The notes beneath the pieces are model-generated. The model was not told the origin of the DNA, did no database searches, and was given only the letters and a program-made list of their open reading frames with translations. From contig CM067569.1 in assembly GCA_034336665.1 (NCBI GenBank), forward strand, positions 8,951,320 to 9,015,319: a stretch of 64,000 nt of DNA, read 5' to 3'. The stretch comes from Luscinia megarhynchos (taxonomy: Eukaryota; Chordata; Aves; Passeriformes; Turdidae). The stretch's first letter is position 1. Every line of letters starts with the position of its first letter. Below are positions 51,701 through 62,576 of the stretch, in pieces. A program made the translations under genes and the position numbers.

Positions 51701-54599
51701 TCAGCAACTCTGTGGTCTGCTGTGGTACCATCCTGCAGAACAAAGAGAGATTATTGCAGCAGGAACAACCACCAGCCCTCCCATCTGGCAGCCAACAAGC
51801 TGCTCCTGGGTCTTTCAGGTGATAATCACTAATCCAAAGTGTGAGCACATACAGGCACCAGGAAACTGGACTGCCATTAACAGAAGGACTTCATGCAGGC
51901 AGAATTCCTGCTGAGCTGGGAGACAGTCCTGGTTCACACCCTAACAGCAATGCCCAGGGGTGTCTCACATTGGGATTTACCCAAATGCATCAGGAATGGA
52001 CCCAAGCCATGGTTACAGTGATCTTGAAGGCTGTGACATCCCCTCATTTTACTGCTCCCAGGCTGTAATTCACTGTTAAGATGAATTTCTGTATTCTCCA
52101 AAGTATTATACCCTCAAATACAACTTTGGAAATGAGTATCTACCAGGTTCAGCTGCTTGCTTGCTTCTTTAGCTACCAGAACTTAACCCACTCATACAAA
52201 ATATCCAGACCACCAGCTGACACAGTTGGCAACATCTGAGTCATATCATTCTCCTGATAAACTTCTCAGTGCCAATTTCAAAGGTGTGATGCTTCCTTCT
52301 GTATAAAAACCTGGTAAGAGAAAACAGTCTCAGAAGGACTGTGAATATCTGAGAACACCCCAGGTACTTTCAGAAGGTGCAGGTAAGGACAACACTGTCA
52401 CAGGGACATGGAGAGTTTCCCAGTGAGCACTTGGTAGAAAGGAAGTTCCCACAGGTGGGAGAGTTTGGTAGAGAACAGCACCTTGTGGTGATGGCATTGC
52501 ACAGGGTCAGGAGTTTATCCATGGGGCATATTCAGACTTCTTTTTGTTGTTGATAAGCAGCAGTTCTGCCATGCTAATAGCAGAATTCTCCCTTGATTTA
52601 ATGAAATCTACATTAAGGTGCAGTATCACAATTCAGCACTTGCCTTTAACCCCACTGCAACACAAAGTGTATTACAAATCCGCTACAGGAATCACTTCAT
52701 CCAGCATAGATATGCAGAAGTCTCAAGGGTGGAAAGTGGCAGCTGTTCAACACATTCACTCATAGTAACATTATTCACCATCAGTATTTGTTTTCCTATT
52801 GTTACAGTTATGTTTGCAGTGAAAGTGCCTGAAATATTTTTCTTTTCAGAAACTATCCCATAATAGCATTTTTTTTCCTGCAAATAATGCTTTTTGAACT
52901 GCAGATTAATGAGTAAAACAAGTGGTTAAAGATATCTTTTAAATATCATTCCATTCTCATTTTATAGCTCAAGAGCCATGTGTCTCTCTTTAACATGTGA
53001 TTTGCAATGTAATACTCCATGAGCTTCCATATCTGCCTTGTATAATAGTTTCAAATAAAATTTGGCTCTCTGTGTATCTTAACCTTGGGAACAGGACTGT
53101 TAAAATCCTAGAGGCCAAATACCAATATCCCTACAGGATTCTCATGCACATCTGCATTTCTGGAAAGATGATATTTTTAAGGGAAAAGCTTTCAATTAAA
53201 CATTCCTCCAGAAACCATAGTTTTGCCCAGCTCTTTCTTGTTGTTCACTTGGTAATGGACACATCACAGAGTAAAATTTGCCATACAAAAATTTCACCAG
53301 GTAGGAGTCCTAAGAATACATATTTATAATAAGTTTGATTTTTGTTTAAGTTCCCTTTAGATTTCTGGGAGTACAGCTGCCCTGAGAGAAGTTTGTGTTA
53401 CAGCAAGAGGACTGGAGGAACTCTCTCATACCCCCACTCCAAGACTTTCATTTGCAGGCAGAGAGTTGCAATCAACCCACTTGAACTGTGAATGAAGCTG
53501 CAAATGCCAGGATTTGGTCAGTCTTTTACATTTTTGCTTTCAGCCAAAGTACCTAAGGCACTGGGATGCAGACACTGAAGAATCAGATAGAAGTGTGTTC
53601 CCATTTTAACCTCTTGTTTATAGTTCATTACCCAAAGTTTCTTGAAAGCTGCATTTTTGAGAAGGAAATGTTCTCCATTTTGGTTTTGGTGAGGTAATCT
53701 TCTGCATGCTTGAGGGGTTTGTTTGTGGTGTTTTTGTATTTGAAGAAATGCAGTTCAGCTGTTTGAACAAGCAAAATGTTAAACACACATAGTTCCCTGA
53801 TGTATACTATGATTTTTTTTTGGTTGATTTTTTAAAAGCTGGAATGACAAAGGGTTAACAGCCAAAATCCAGAATGAAAACTGAGAATTCTTACCAAGAA
53901 TAAGGGACTGTGCTTGTCTTGGAGAGAAAATATTCTGGTTTCAACATGACACATGAGCCCAAGCAAACTGAGCACTGACCACATGCAGTAGATTTTTCTG
54001 TTTGTGTTTTTGCTGAACTAAGAAAGGATGCACCCAAGGGAGAGATTAACAAACTGAGGCTACTCAGTTCACAATGTTTGTTGTCCAAGTCACAGAGCAA
54101 CAAAGAAAAAAATGCCACAAAGCCCAAATATTCTAAAACCCTATTGATTTTAACTTACTTCATACTTCTAAAGTCTAGAAAAAGATAAGCTGTGAAGCTG
54201 AAAGACCAGAAATACTGAAAGTACAGATGCAGATGTCTGTGCCTATTACCAAACACCAAAACCTTCCCCAGCATTTTTTTCCCCCTTCTCTTTGCAAAAA
54301 AAACTAGGAAGAGCATTACCTTAGAAAGATAAACATTCTGAAACTTGCTCAGTTTTCTTACCCTACCAGCTTCTCAGAAACTATCTTTTTGAATAGGTCC
54401 TAAATTAGTGTTTAGGGTTTATTTTTTTGCCCCCAAGATCAAGATTACTGTCTGTGGTTTTGTGATGTCAGTAATTAGCACAATAAATCATTTTTCTGCT
54501 CCAGTGAGATGTTATGCCAGCACATATTACTGAGTCCTACACCGGACATAAAAAACCAACAAAACCAAAACCAAATGAAGGGTGGGATATCCAAAGGCA
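48797..54599. other. Noncoding stretch, little recognisable
   Basis: No gene was found. The region 49,120-49,340 is GC-richer without repeat or frame. Around 50,180-50,240 the string CATGGATTTCAATGGGGAGA recalls the ATTGACTTCAATGGG half of the palindromic MITE family seen at 15,075, but the match is partial. A 127-codon frame (plus, 50626-51009) has no domain. Confidence 0.5.
50175..50240. mobile_element. Possible palindromic MITE fragment
   Basis: GAACTCAGTGAAAT and, 17 bases on, GGATTTCAATGGGGAGAG resemble the opposed halves (AAGTCAATG and GACTTCAATGGGAG) of the short palindromic element of birds and reptiles. Outer ends are not visible, so this is tentative. Confidence 0.3.
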
Positions 54600-54660
54600 T
54601 CCAGCACTGGCTGAATTTTACACCCATAGAAGTCAGAGGTAATTTAAAGCAAAAATAAAA
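54600..54660. mobile_element. Possible old repeat fragment (GAAGTCA type)
   Basis: GGCTGAATTTTACACCCATAGAAGTCAGAGG resembles the GTGAAATCCTGGCCCCATTGAAGTCAATGG piece found in old bird and reptile repeats. The match is short and diverged. Confidence 0.25.
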
Positions 54661-55559
54661 CACCCCAAACCCAAGCACCCAGAACATTGGCTTGTACCCT
54701 ATCATCATGATGCAGTATTAGGCTGAAAAAACCCCCGAGTAATCAAGGTTCCAGTGTTGGCATTCACTTATAAAAGTCAGGTTCTGATCACTGGGGGCAG
54801 ACTGCACAGCTCCAGGGGTCACCTCCCCAACAGTGCTGAGGACAGCATTGCTTTAGCTCTCCTACTGTGAGAGCACTCTGGAGAGATCACAGAATAGCTG
54901 AAATGTTCTTGTGACATGAAACTGGAATCTTTAAATATTTAGTGTCTCCCCGGAGTATTTAACCCCTCTGATTGCATGTATTGAAGATGGCTGAAGCAGT
55001 GTGCTCCAGAATTAGGAAAAATTACTTCTGTGTCATTCTAATGTGTGAGTAGAAGGAAAGTTCACATGAAAGACCTGTGGCATCACACATAAGGAGATGT
55101 AGTGCCTCATCTCCTTCATAATCCCAATATACTCAAGAAAAAGATTGCTACAGAAATCTGCAAAACCCAGTTCTGAACTCTTTGCTACATCTAGAAGAAT
55201 GCTCACTACAAACAGTTGCTTTCAGACCTCTGCAAAGCACATGGGCCTTTTTACTTGAGTAATGCTTGAGAACTGTAAAGAAAAGTCTTCTATGCAAAAG
55301 AGACCAGTGCAACTCTGTTTGCAATTCTCCCAGGCATGAGCATTAAATGAAATGCAGATCTGTAAATTCAAGATCATTACAATGCCACAAAGTCTAAGGC
55401 ACTCAAATCACCTTCAGATGCTGCTGCTGTTAAAATTAGCAATAACAGGAGCACAGTTGCTAATGTTAGGACAGCAAACTCAGAAGGCCAGTCTATGAAA
55501 AAGATTTGCCACTACAAGAGTATAACTAGTCTGGCATGAGTTTCTACTGGAGTTGCAAC

Positions 55560-55758
55560 TTACCAGCTGGAAAAAAAGCTTTTATTGTTAGAGGTTATAC
55601 CCTCCCCAAGCAAAATAGAATATACTGGCCAAAGCTTTTTTTTTTCCTGGTACAACCATGTCTACACTAGGGCTTCTGCCAATACACACATACAGCCAAA
55701 AATCACACCTCCAACTGACATTACTATACTGGCAAGTGTTTCTAGCACTGGCCTTAAA
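55560..55758. mobile_element. Second copy of the TIR DNA transposon relic
   Basis: Contains ACCATGTCTACACTAGGGCTT (from 55655), AAAAATCACACCTCCAACTGACATTACTATACTGGCAA (55698-55735) and a right end CTAGCACTGGCCTTAAA. These are in the same order as the non-autonomous DNA transposon of birds, turtles and crocodilians ending in TAGTGTAGAC-AGGCCTTAA. It shares the 14-mer ACCATGTCTACACT and a downstream ACTGGCAA with the copy at 15,178-15,444. The left end is too decayed to place exactly and may reach 55,525. Confidence 0.65.
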
Positions 55759-56604
55759 GCAGTTATTTGTTCAATCACTGCTTTCTACATTCATCCTTTA
55801 CCCCAAAAATACTTTATTTCTTTACAGGTAAAAAGTTGTGAAAAAAACAATCTTAGGTCTTATTCATCTGTTTCTTATATAAGGAAAGGATATTTCTTTT
55901 GCCTTTGCAGAAGTTGAATTCCTCCTTCCCTTACAAAAGCAGAATAAACATGGGGGTGCTGGTGGGGGGGTGGAGAGCATGAATCTTTAACCCCACAGCA
56001 GAACAAACAAACAAAAGTTCAGGTCAGCCCTTGCTCATCTTGCAAGAGGGGCAGAGAAACAGAGAAAGAACAGAATTCTCAATCCTAATGACTGCTTGCT
56101 GCCATTCCCTACATACCAAAGCGAGCACAGTCCCTCAGCTTTGAAAGTGCTATTTCTGTTCCTATTGCTCTGCCTGCTAAAGCAGATTCTTCCAAAAGCA
56201 AAAAGTCAAACAATTGTCACTCTTACAGCTCACACAGAAAGCAATACTTTAAAAGGGGGATAATTAGTACAAAACCAGGGGGAGGGGACAGAAGAAGGAG
56301 AAAAGAAATGCCTTTTCAGAAAATCTCAGGCTACCATCCACAAGAAGAGGATTTTCCTGTGACTTGTTTTGGTCTGAAATTATAAAAACAACTATATATT
56401 TTGAAGTACGTTTGTTTTCAATAGTTGCAATATTTTTTTTGCAAAAAAAAAAATCAAAACAATGGCTTTAAACACGGTATGGGAAAATAGAGCTTAAATG
56501 TTTCATTTTACTTCTAAGGCAGCATTATAATATTTTCTTAATATCCTTCACCTCTCCAAGCCATTTCCTGTGGTTTGTCCTAAAATTTACCCTTGTCAGC
56601 CTAA

Positions 56605-56640
56605 ATGGAAGCGTCAACTACGCGTGAAGAGTCGACTTGC
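56605..56640. other. CpG-dense patch in CpG-poor DNA
   Basis: GCGTCAACTACGCGTGAAGAGTCGAC (56611-56636) has four CpG dinucleotides in about 22 bases and contains both ACGCGT and GTCGAC, rare in the surrounding sequence. Upstream (56,380-56,560) is AT-rich unique sequence with AACAATGG at about 56459. Retained CpGs suggest either constraint or lack of germline methylation. Confidence 0.5.
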
Positions 56641-57172
56641 TCTTGGACTGAAAACAACTCTACCCTTTTAAAATGCCATGACTGCAGCATCACTGCACGA
56701 GGCAAAACCAGTGTGTTTTTAGAGACAGAACTTGCTTCTCCTTCTTCAGGTTGGTATTTTCCCTGAGCTAAGCATCAGAGAAGTCGATTTGGGAAACACC
56801 ACATTATTTCTGCTTGTGCTGCTTCTGTCCTGCCCATGTTCAGACAGCTAAGTAGAGACTTGAAGATGTACAGTGGATTTGGCTTGATATTAAATTAAAT
56901 AAAACTTACTCTTGGAAGCTGTCCAGCAGAGCCTGCATAAAGTAGTTATAACTGCACCTGGAATACTCTGAGTTTTAGGGAAATTTCCATGTCATACACT
57001 GGTTTAATGCACTACTGGCACACGTAATCTCAGAGGCAGATACAGATTCCAAGGTGCTGAAACATCCACACTCAGGGTTTTGGTTTGAGCTCCTCTACAG
57101 TAAAATATTTCTTTCCTTCTGAGCCCCCAGTGATACTCTACAAGTACTGAGCTCTGCTATAACTCTTCACAG

Positions 57173-57427
57173 GTCAGAAAATCCTGAACCTTTCGTTGTG
57201 CAATAACTCTCAGGATTACCCAAGGAAAGTCAGCCCCGTGGCCAGCCCATCTGACGCACGGAGGGTGACATGTTTAGAGCATCAACACCTCCAAGCCAGC
57301 TTCGTGCTGCCAGGAGCTCTTTCCTGTTTGGATTCAGCTGTAGACACACCTGGGACGGAACGCAAACGATCTCTTTCGATTTCATCGGGTGACGCGAGCC
57401 AGGGCGGTCTGACAGCACGCAGCCCAG
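57173..57427 (+). other. CpG-rich patch with possible exon (weak)
   Basis: About 15 CpGs lie between 57,190 and 57,475, nine of them in about 70 bases (57,355-57,425). A CTCTTCACAG acceptor-like site ends at 57172 and a CCCAG|GTACTG donor-like site follows 57427. The 255 bp between is open in one frame with the same phase (1) at both ends. The frame continues open to 57471 and encodes a serine-rich stretch (…ERKRSLSISSGDASQGG…) without a domain I recognise. The minus strand is also open for 88 codons (57230-57496), which weakens the case. It could equally be a small CpG-rich regulatory element or a first exon of a noncoding RNA. Confidence 0.25.
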
Positions 57428-57499
57428 GTACTGCCTGTGCCTCAGCCCTGGGCTTCTCCCAGCTGCGCTGAACTGCACACAGAGAACAATATGCAATCA

Positions 57500-60400
57500 G
57501 CAGACATCGCTCCAGAAATGTTATTTTTCTTACTACAGAAAAAGTTGAGAACTTTCACAATATCTTGAAACACTGCTCAGAAATTACCTCTTCAGCTTGG
57601 CATCCGTTCCTCTTTAGGAACAAAACAACCCCAGCAATTACAGGAAAAAGCCAAACTGACATAACTAAACCAAGAAAGCCTTTTATCTATTCATCTCACA
57701 AGGTTTTGTTTGTTTTTTTTTAAAAACTACTTCTTAGAGGCTCGAAAAAAAGCACTAGGTGCTCTTTACACACAGAACATTTATGACCTTGTTCAACTTT
57801 TTCAATATATTTCTTACTAATGTTTGCTGTATTAATGGACTCAGCCCAAGAACTAGTAATGTTGAGCTTTTTAATTGCTTTACACAATTAAATGCTAATG
57901 TTTCAATCATTAATATGAACACTGCTCTTTGGAGCACAATGTAAGCAATGTATTAAAAACAAATGCTTCACCAGGTTCCTACCTTTCACTTTTTATAAGT
58001 AGTTCAGAAAAAGAAGCCTAAAAATAAATAACATTTACTGTCACTGGAGAAAGTGCTGCAGTAAAGAGCAGCAAACAACTGGGAGACACAATTATAACCT
58101 CCACCCCTTACAGCCTTCACAGAGCCTTTGCTGTTGCTGTCTATGCAAGCAGAGCAGAGCTGTCTGCTTCAGGGTTAGAGTTTTCTTGGAAATGTTTACT
58201 ATAATGAGAGAATTTTCTGTTCTTTTCTTTTAATCACAACACTGTCCAGTTCTGAGTCCTGAATTGATGAAAAAAAAAAAAACAACCAAAAAACCCCACA
58301 AAAACAAAACAAAACAAAAAAACCTCAGATGACATTTCAAGGAATTTAATAATCAGATGCCTCATTGCACAGCTTGGGAGTGTGTTTCACATTATATTAA
58401 AATTATTGACATCCAGTCACGTTATGGCAAAAAGAGCTGACACCACGCTTGGTTACAGCTGTTGCCACAACAGTAGTTATTTGGCAAATGATGTGAAACA
58501 GGACAAAGTGCTATTGTGAGCTTACACCAAGCTTTTAAACATTATGTCTCCAGTTCATAAAGAGGAAGGAAAATAAAGAAATGCCGCCCTTTTTGGGAGC
58601 AACCACATTGTGATTCTAAGTGAACATGTTTGTGAAAAGACGTCAAAACCATCTCCAAATGACAGGCTGTGAAAACCACAGAAGGGGATGGAGAGGGAGC
58701 CCAAGACTCCTGCAAGAAATGCAACTCAACCTTTGGGTAAGGCAGAAAAAAGGACAAAGAGATCTTGGAAAGAGAACTTGCTCTTTCTCCTACCAGGAGC
58801 AGCAAATCTCAACTGCAGCTTTTTGGAAAGTACCACGAATGGGTCACACTCTGAAGAAGCCACTTGTATTCCCAAAGGAGAGTCTGTCAGTGGTTGTCTG
58901 CTCTTGAAATTCAGGTTTCTGTGAGCATGCCATCATGTCTACTTTCTTTGTGAGTCCATCACATTACAGAGAAAAGGGATGTAATTTGACTAAAACACTT
59001 GCATCTCATGGCTCTCTCCCTCCATCAAGGAGCTGGAGAGCCTGCCTTACCAAGGAAATGGTTTCCCAATAAAATAACAACAATGTTGGAACTCTGTTCC
59101 TTGAAAGGAGGTTTGTCTCTGTGCCCCAGTGAGCCAGCAAAGGAAAAATCAGCTGCTACACATTAAGGGAAAAGTAACACATTTAAAACAAAACAAAAAA
59201 ACAAAAGGAAAGGAAAAATAATTTTCATCCAGTATTTAATTGCAAAAACATGGTGGAAGAGACAGAAGACTCAAGAGAAACTCCAGGCCTTCTTGCATCT
59301 AAATCAGCCATTTTGCACTTAAAACAGAAATGCTTCAATCATGGTTGATGCAGAGATGTGTCTGCAATCTTTTACATTAATTTACTGACCCTGGTGTTTT
59401 CTCCCCTAATACAATGTTACCCTAAGACCCTCCTCCCATCTAGTTGAGCTTTAAACATGACCTAGAATTCATTTTGATGTCCATGACATTGAGACTGATT
59501 CTTTGTATTGATCCAAACTGAAAAATTCAGATGAGAGAAAACAGCCAAACAGTTGACCTATGTGAGTATTGACTGTTGTCTATGTGAAAAAGTTGTCTCT
59601 TTCCAGAAAACTTGAACCACCATGTAGTATTGAAGATGCAAAAGTGATTTCCTCTTGTAAGAACAAAATATCAAGTGTTTGCTTTTGCCAAAGGCTGGTT
59701 TTAACAGTAGCCACTGGAACATAATATGTATAAACTTACTACGTGACAAACAATCTATAGAAAAGCAGGACTAAATAATTTTTTTAATTTCTTGTAACAC
59801 TAGTTATTAGCACACCAGATGCACGCAGCATAATTATAGCACTTGTTTACTTTTAAAATATGGGAAAACACTAGAAAATATTTTTTAAAATAATTTTTCC
59901 CTTCCTTCTTCTTTATTCTCCACTTATTATTTAAATATGTTTCTGCAGTGAGGAACAGCACTACACACACATGAAAACTGCAAAGTGAAACTGAGTATAA
60001 ACAGAAAGTGACTGATCTCATTTCACTGAGCAAGAGGGTTGAAGGCCAGAAAAGAAATAAATTGCTTAGGGGGTGGGATGTTAAGCAAATATTTATACAA
60101 TTTTCCAGTTTTTATCAAACATAAAATATAATCTAATAATCATCTAAGGAATGTTTTGAGAACATTTTCCCTTAAGTATTACTCAACATTTAGACATGGA
60201 TGATCAAAAAGTCGAGACCCACTCCCACCAAGCATACAACAGTATTTATCTCAAGCTCTCCCTAGTAGGAAAGATTATAAGGATTAAGTTTCAAGCTTGT
60301 GCAATTGTCTTTAGACAAACACAACAATATGCAATAAACTAGTATTCCCCAGAAGACTTGACGAGGGAAAAAAAAACCAAAACCCACGCTAATGACAATT

Positions 60401-61970
60401 AAGACTGAAAGAAAAGAAGAGCCAAATAACTAACAATGTGGGACAAAGGGGCCCCCTTGGAAGATGCATTAGCATGGAAGCCATCAAATCAGGGGGTGGT
60501 GGCTTTCCATGTGGGAAGGCATTCTCTGGGGCCACTTCTTGGCATCCTCCTCACAAGGCAGTTCATTCCTTCAAATGATGATACATATTCTCAGGGTTTG
60601 GATCAAAGAAAACAGGGTACAGTGGGTCTCAAACTGAAGTCAGTCTCAGAACTTAATAGTTTAGGGCCAAGTTTAAGAGGCCTCCCAACCAATTTCTATT
60701 ATCTAGCTCAGTCATAATAATATTTTCCTATTAAACCTGTATTTAATTGGGTCAGTGTAGCAAGAGGACAAAACAGAAATGGTACTGTAAGCTAGTTTCT
60801 GCATTTATAAAACAGCTTTCCTCTGGTATTTTGAGCACCTGCTCCTCCTCCCAGATTCAGAGAACAAGCACTTGGGATGCAGAGTTTTCAACTGATTTCA
60901 AAGAACAGAATTGTAAACATACAAAAATCTATGCCTGAAAAAAGTGCATGGGTCCATTCAACATTCCCTGCCCCACCTGTGTTGTCCATTTACAGTGAGT
61001 ATCAAATTTGAATATAATAGAATTCCAAATAGTCCACCTTACTCCAAAGAGGACACTGGGAATTTACTAAGAAGAAAACTCCTTGTGAACAATTCTGCAT
61101 GAAGAACTATAAATGGTCATCTCATCTGATCACTTAGATTCCTCATATAGAAAGCATCTGAAGGAACTGGCATGTGGGAGCTTGAGTCTCTCACTCCTTG
61201 CTGGTAGAGCTTTACTAATTATTCAGCTATTCAAAGATGGTCATGAAAATATGACCAACCAAGTGCAGCAGCACAAGAGGTGCTCTATAAGAACACTCTT
61301 CATGAACATTATGCTCTACAGCATCATTACCAGATGCCACATTCAGACCTCATTCTACTCCAGCTTTCAACATGTGACTGCTACACAAACGGTCTAACAA
61401 CCTTTCTTCTAACTTTACAGTTAAGACCACCATCATTTCATTGGATATTTCAACAAAATGCAATTGAAATCCATTTTTTAATTTCCTTTTTAGTCAGGAG
61501 TTGTGAAGTAAAATACTGGCATTTCAAAGGCTCACTAGTATTTTTTTGGTGTATTCCCAGAGAATCTCCATGGCTTTACCCATCTATGTTCTGTAACAAA
61601 CCACATTTCTCTTTTTTTCTCCACAGGAGAGAGGTGATGGTGACAAAGGTAATTTTGGCCAGAAGAAGTGACTGTCTACCTTCATCCCTGAGCCTACATG
61701 TCTCCACACCTCTTTTGACAAATAAATAGCAGTGCAGTGATAGTAAGTCATAAAACACTGAATTTGTTAGGATCTCCTTCTGCTTTGAGGAACCCTAAAG
61801 TACTTAACAGATGTTTGTAAAGTCCTGACTGATTGCAGGTTGACAGCAGCCAAAAAGAATACATCACAGTCCACAACAAACTATAGGAACATCGTTTCTG
61901 ACAGAAGCAGTGAGGAGAGATTGAGAAGGAAGAAGTTGCCTGGGCTAACAAATCAAATTTAACATTACTG
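57500..61970. other. Noncoding stretch with A-rich simple repeats
   Basis: No gene was recognised. Apart from the A-rich tracts at 58270-58322 and 59185-59208 and an acceptor-like site ending at 61626, nothing stands out. The 149-codon plus-strand frame at 61280-61729 is of chance length and has no domain. Confidence 0.55.
58270..58322 (+). repeat. A13 run followed by (CAAAA)n-like tract
   Basis: Thirteen adenines (58270-58282) are followed by A/C-rich sequence and then three to four CAAAA units (58298-58322). A shorter tract of the same kind lies at 59185-59208. Both look like slippage-generated simple repeats. Confidence 0.9.
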
Positions 61971-61974
61971 CTCT

Positions 61975-62012
<38 letters not shown>

Positions 62013-62016
62013 CATA
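61971..62016 (+). repeat. Compound (CT)n(AT)n microsatellite
   Basis: CTCTT followed by nine CT repeats to 61993 runs directly into an (AT)n tract interrupted by GTATATAC and ending ACATA. It is the longest dinucleotide repeat in the window and likely length-polymorphic. Confidence 0.97.
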
Positions 62017-62467
62017 GTTGATCATTACTCTCCAGGGATGTGTTAATTCTATTTGTTGAACCAACTCAAACACTCTTTTCTGTCTGCAACAAACCAAAAA
62101 TGTCACTCCAACATAAGACGAGCCTGTCACCTGTAGCCCTCAAAGTTATATCTGAAGAAGACAACAAAGAATTGGTACCTCCTCTTTCTCCTAGCTGTGT
62201 TCAGTAGCTGAGGAGATGAGGTATGTACTTGCTAGTGGACTATTATGGGAAATCAGATACTCCACACCCCTCTAGTCTAAATTCTTCCCATGCTTCTCTT
62301 TCGCCTCTTTTAAATGCATGACTCCATGGATTTAAGCCATGACTCCAAATCAGGATGGGCACTGCTACCAGTCAGTCTATCACTCACAAACTCCCATCAG
62401 GTCATGTGAGGACCATGCACAGATTAATTAAGAGCATTTGCTCTTGGAATGCTTCGCTGTGATATGG

Positions 62468-62576
62468 AACATTATCCTCATTTCAGAGATGCACAGAAAC
62501 AGATGTGTTCACAGTTACCCAAGATACAACCAGGGCAAAGCTAAGAATCAAATATCAGTAGCCAAGTTTCTGATTG
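62468..62576 (-). mobile_element. Ancient MIR-like (CORE-SINE) relic, minus strand
   Basis: On the plus strand the order is ACATTATCCTCATTTCAGAGATG (type: TATTATCCCCATTTTACAGATG), then CACAGTTACCCAAGATACAACCAGGGCAAAGCTAAGAATCAAAT (type: GTGACTTGCCCAAGGTCACACAGCTAGTAAGTGGCAGAGCCAGGATTCAAA). These are consecutive segments of MIR in reverse orientation. Divergence is high, as expected for this family in a bird. Confidence 0.6.

Noticed and set aside
54885..54910. GATCACAGAATAGCTGAAATG, resembling the start of a reversed avian CR1 tail
   Set aside because: The following bases do not continue into the CR1 consensus, so about 15 bases of resemblance is not enough.
61280..61729. 149-codon plus-strand frame
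   Set aside because: Chance length, no domain, and it runs straight through an acceptor-like site without any supporting feature.
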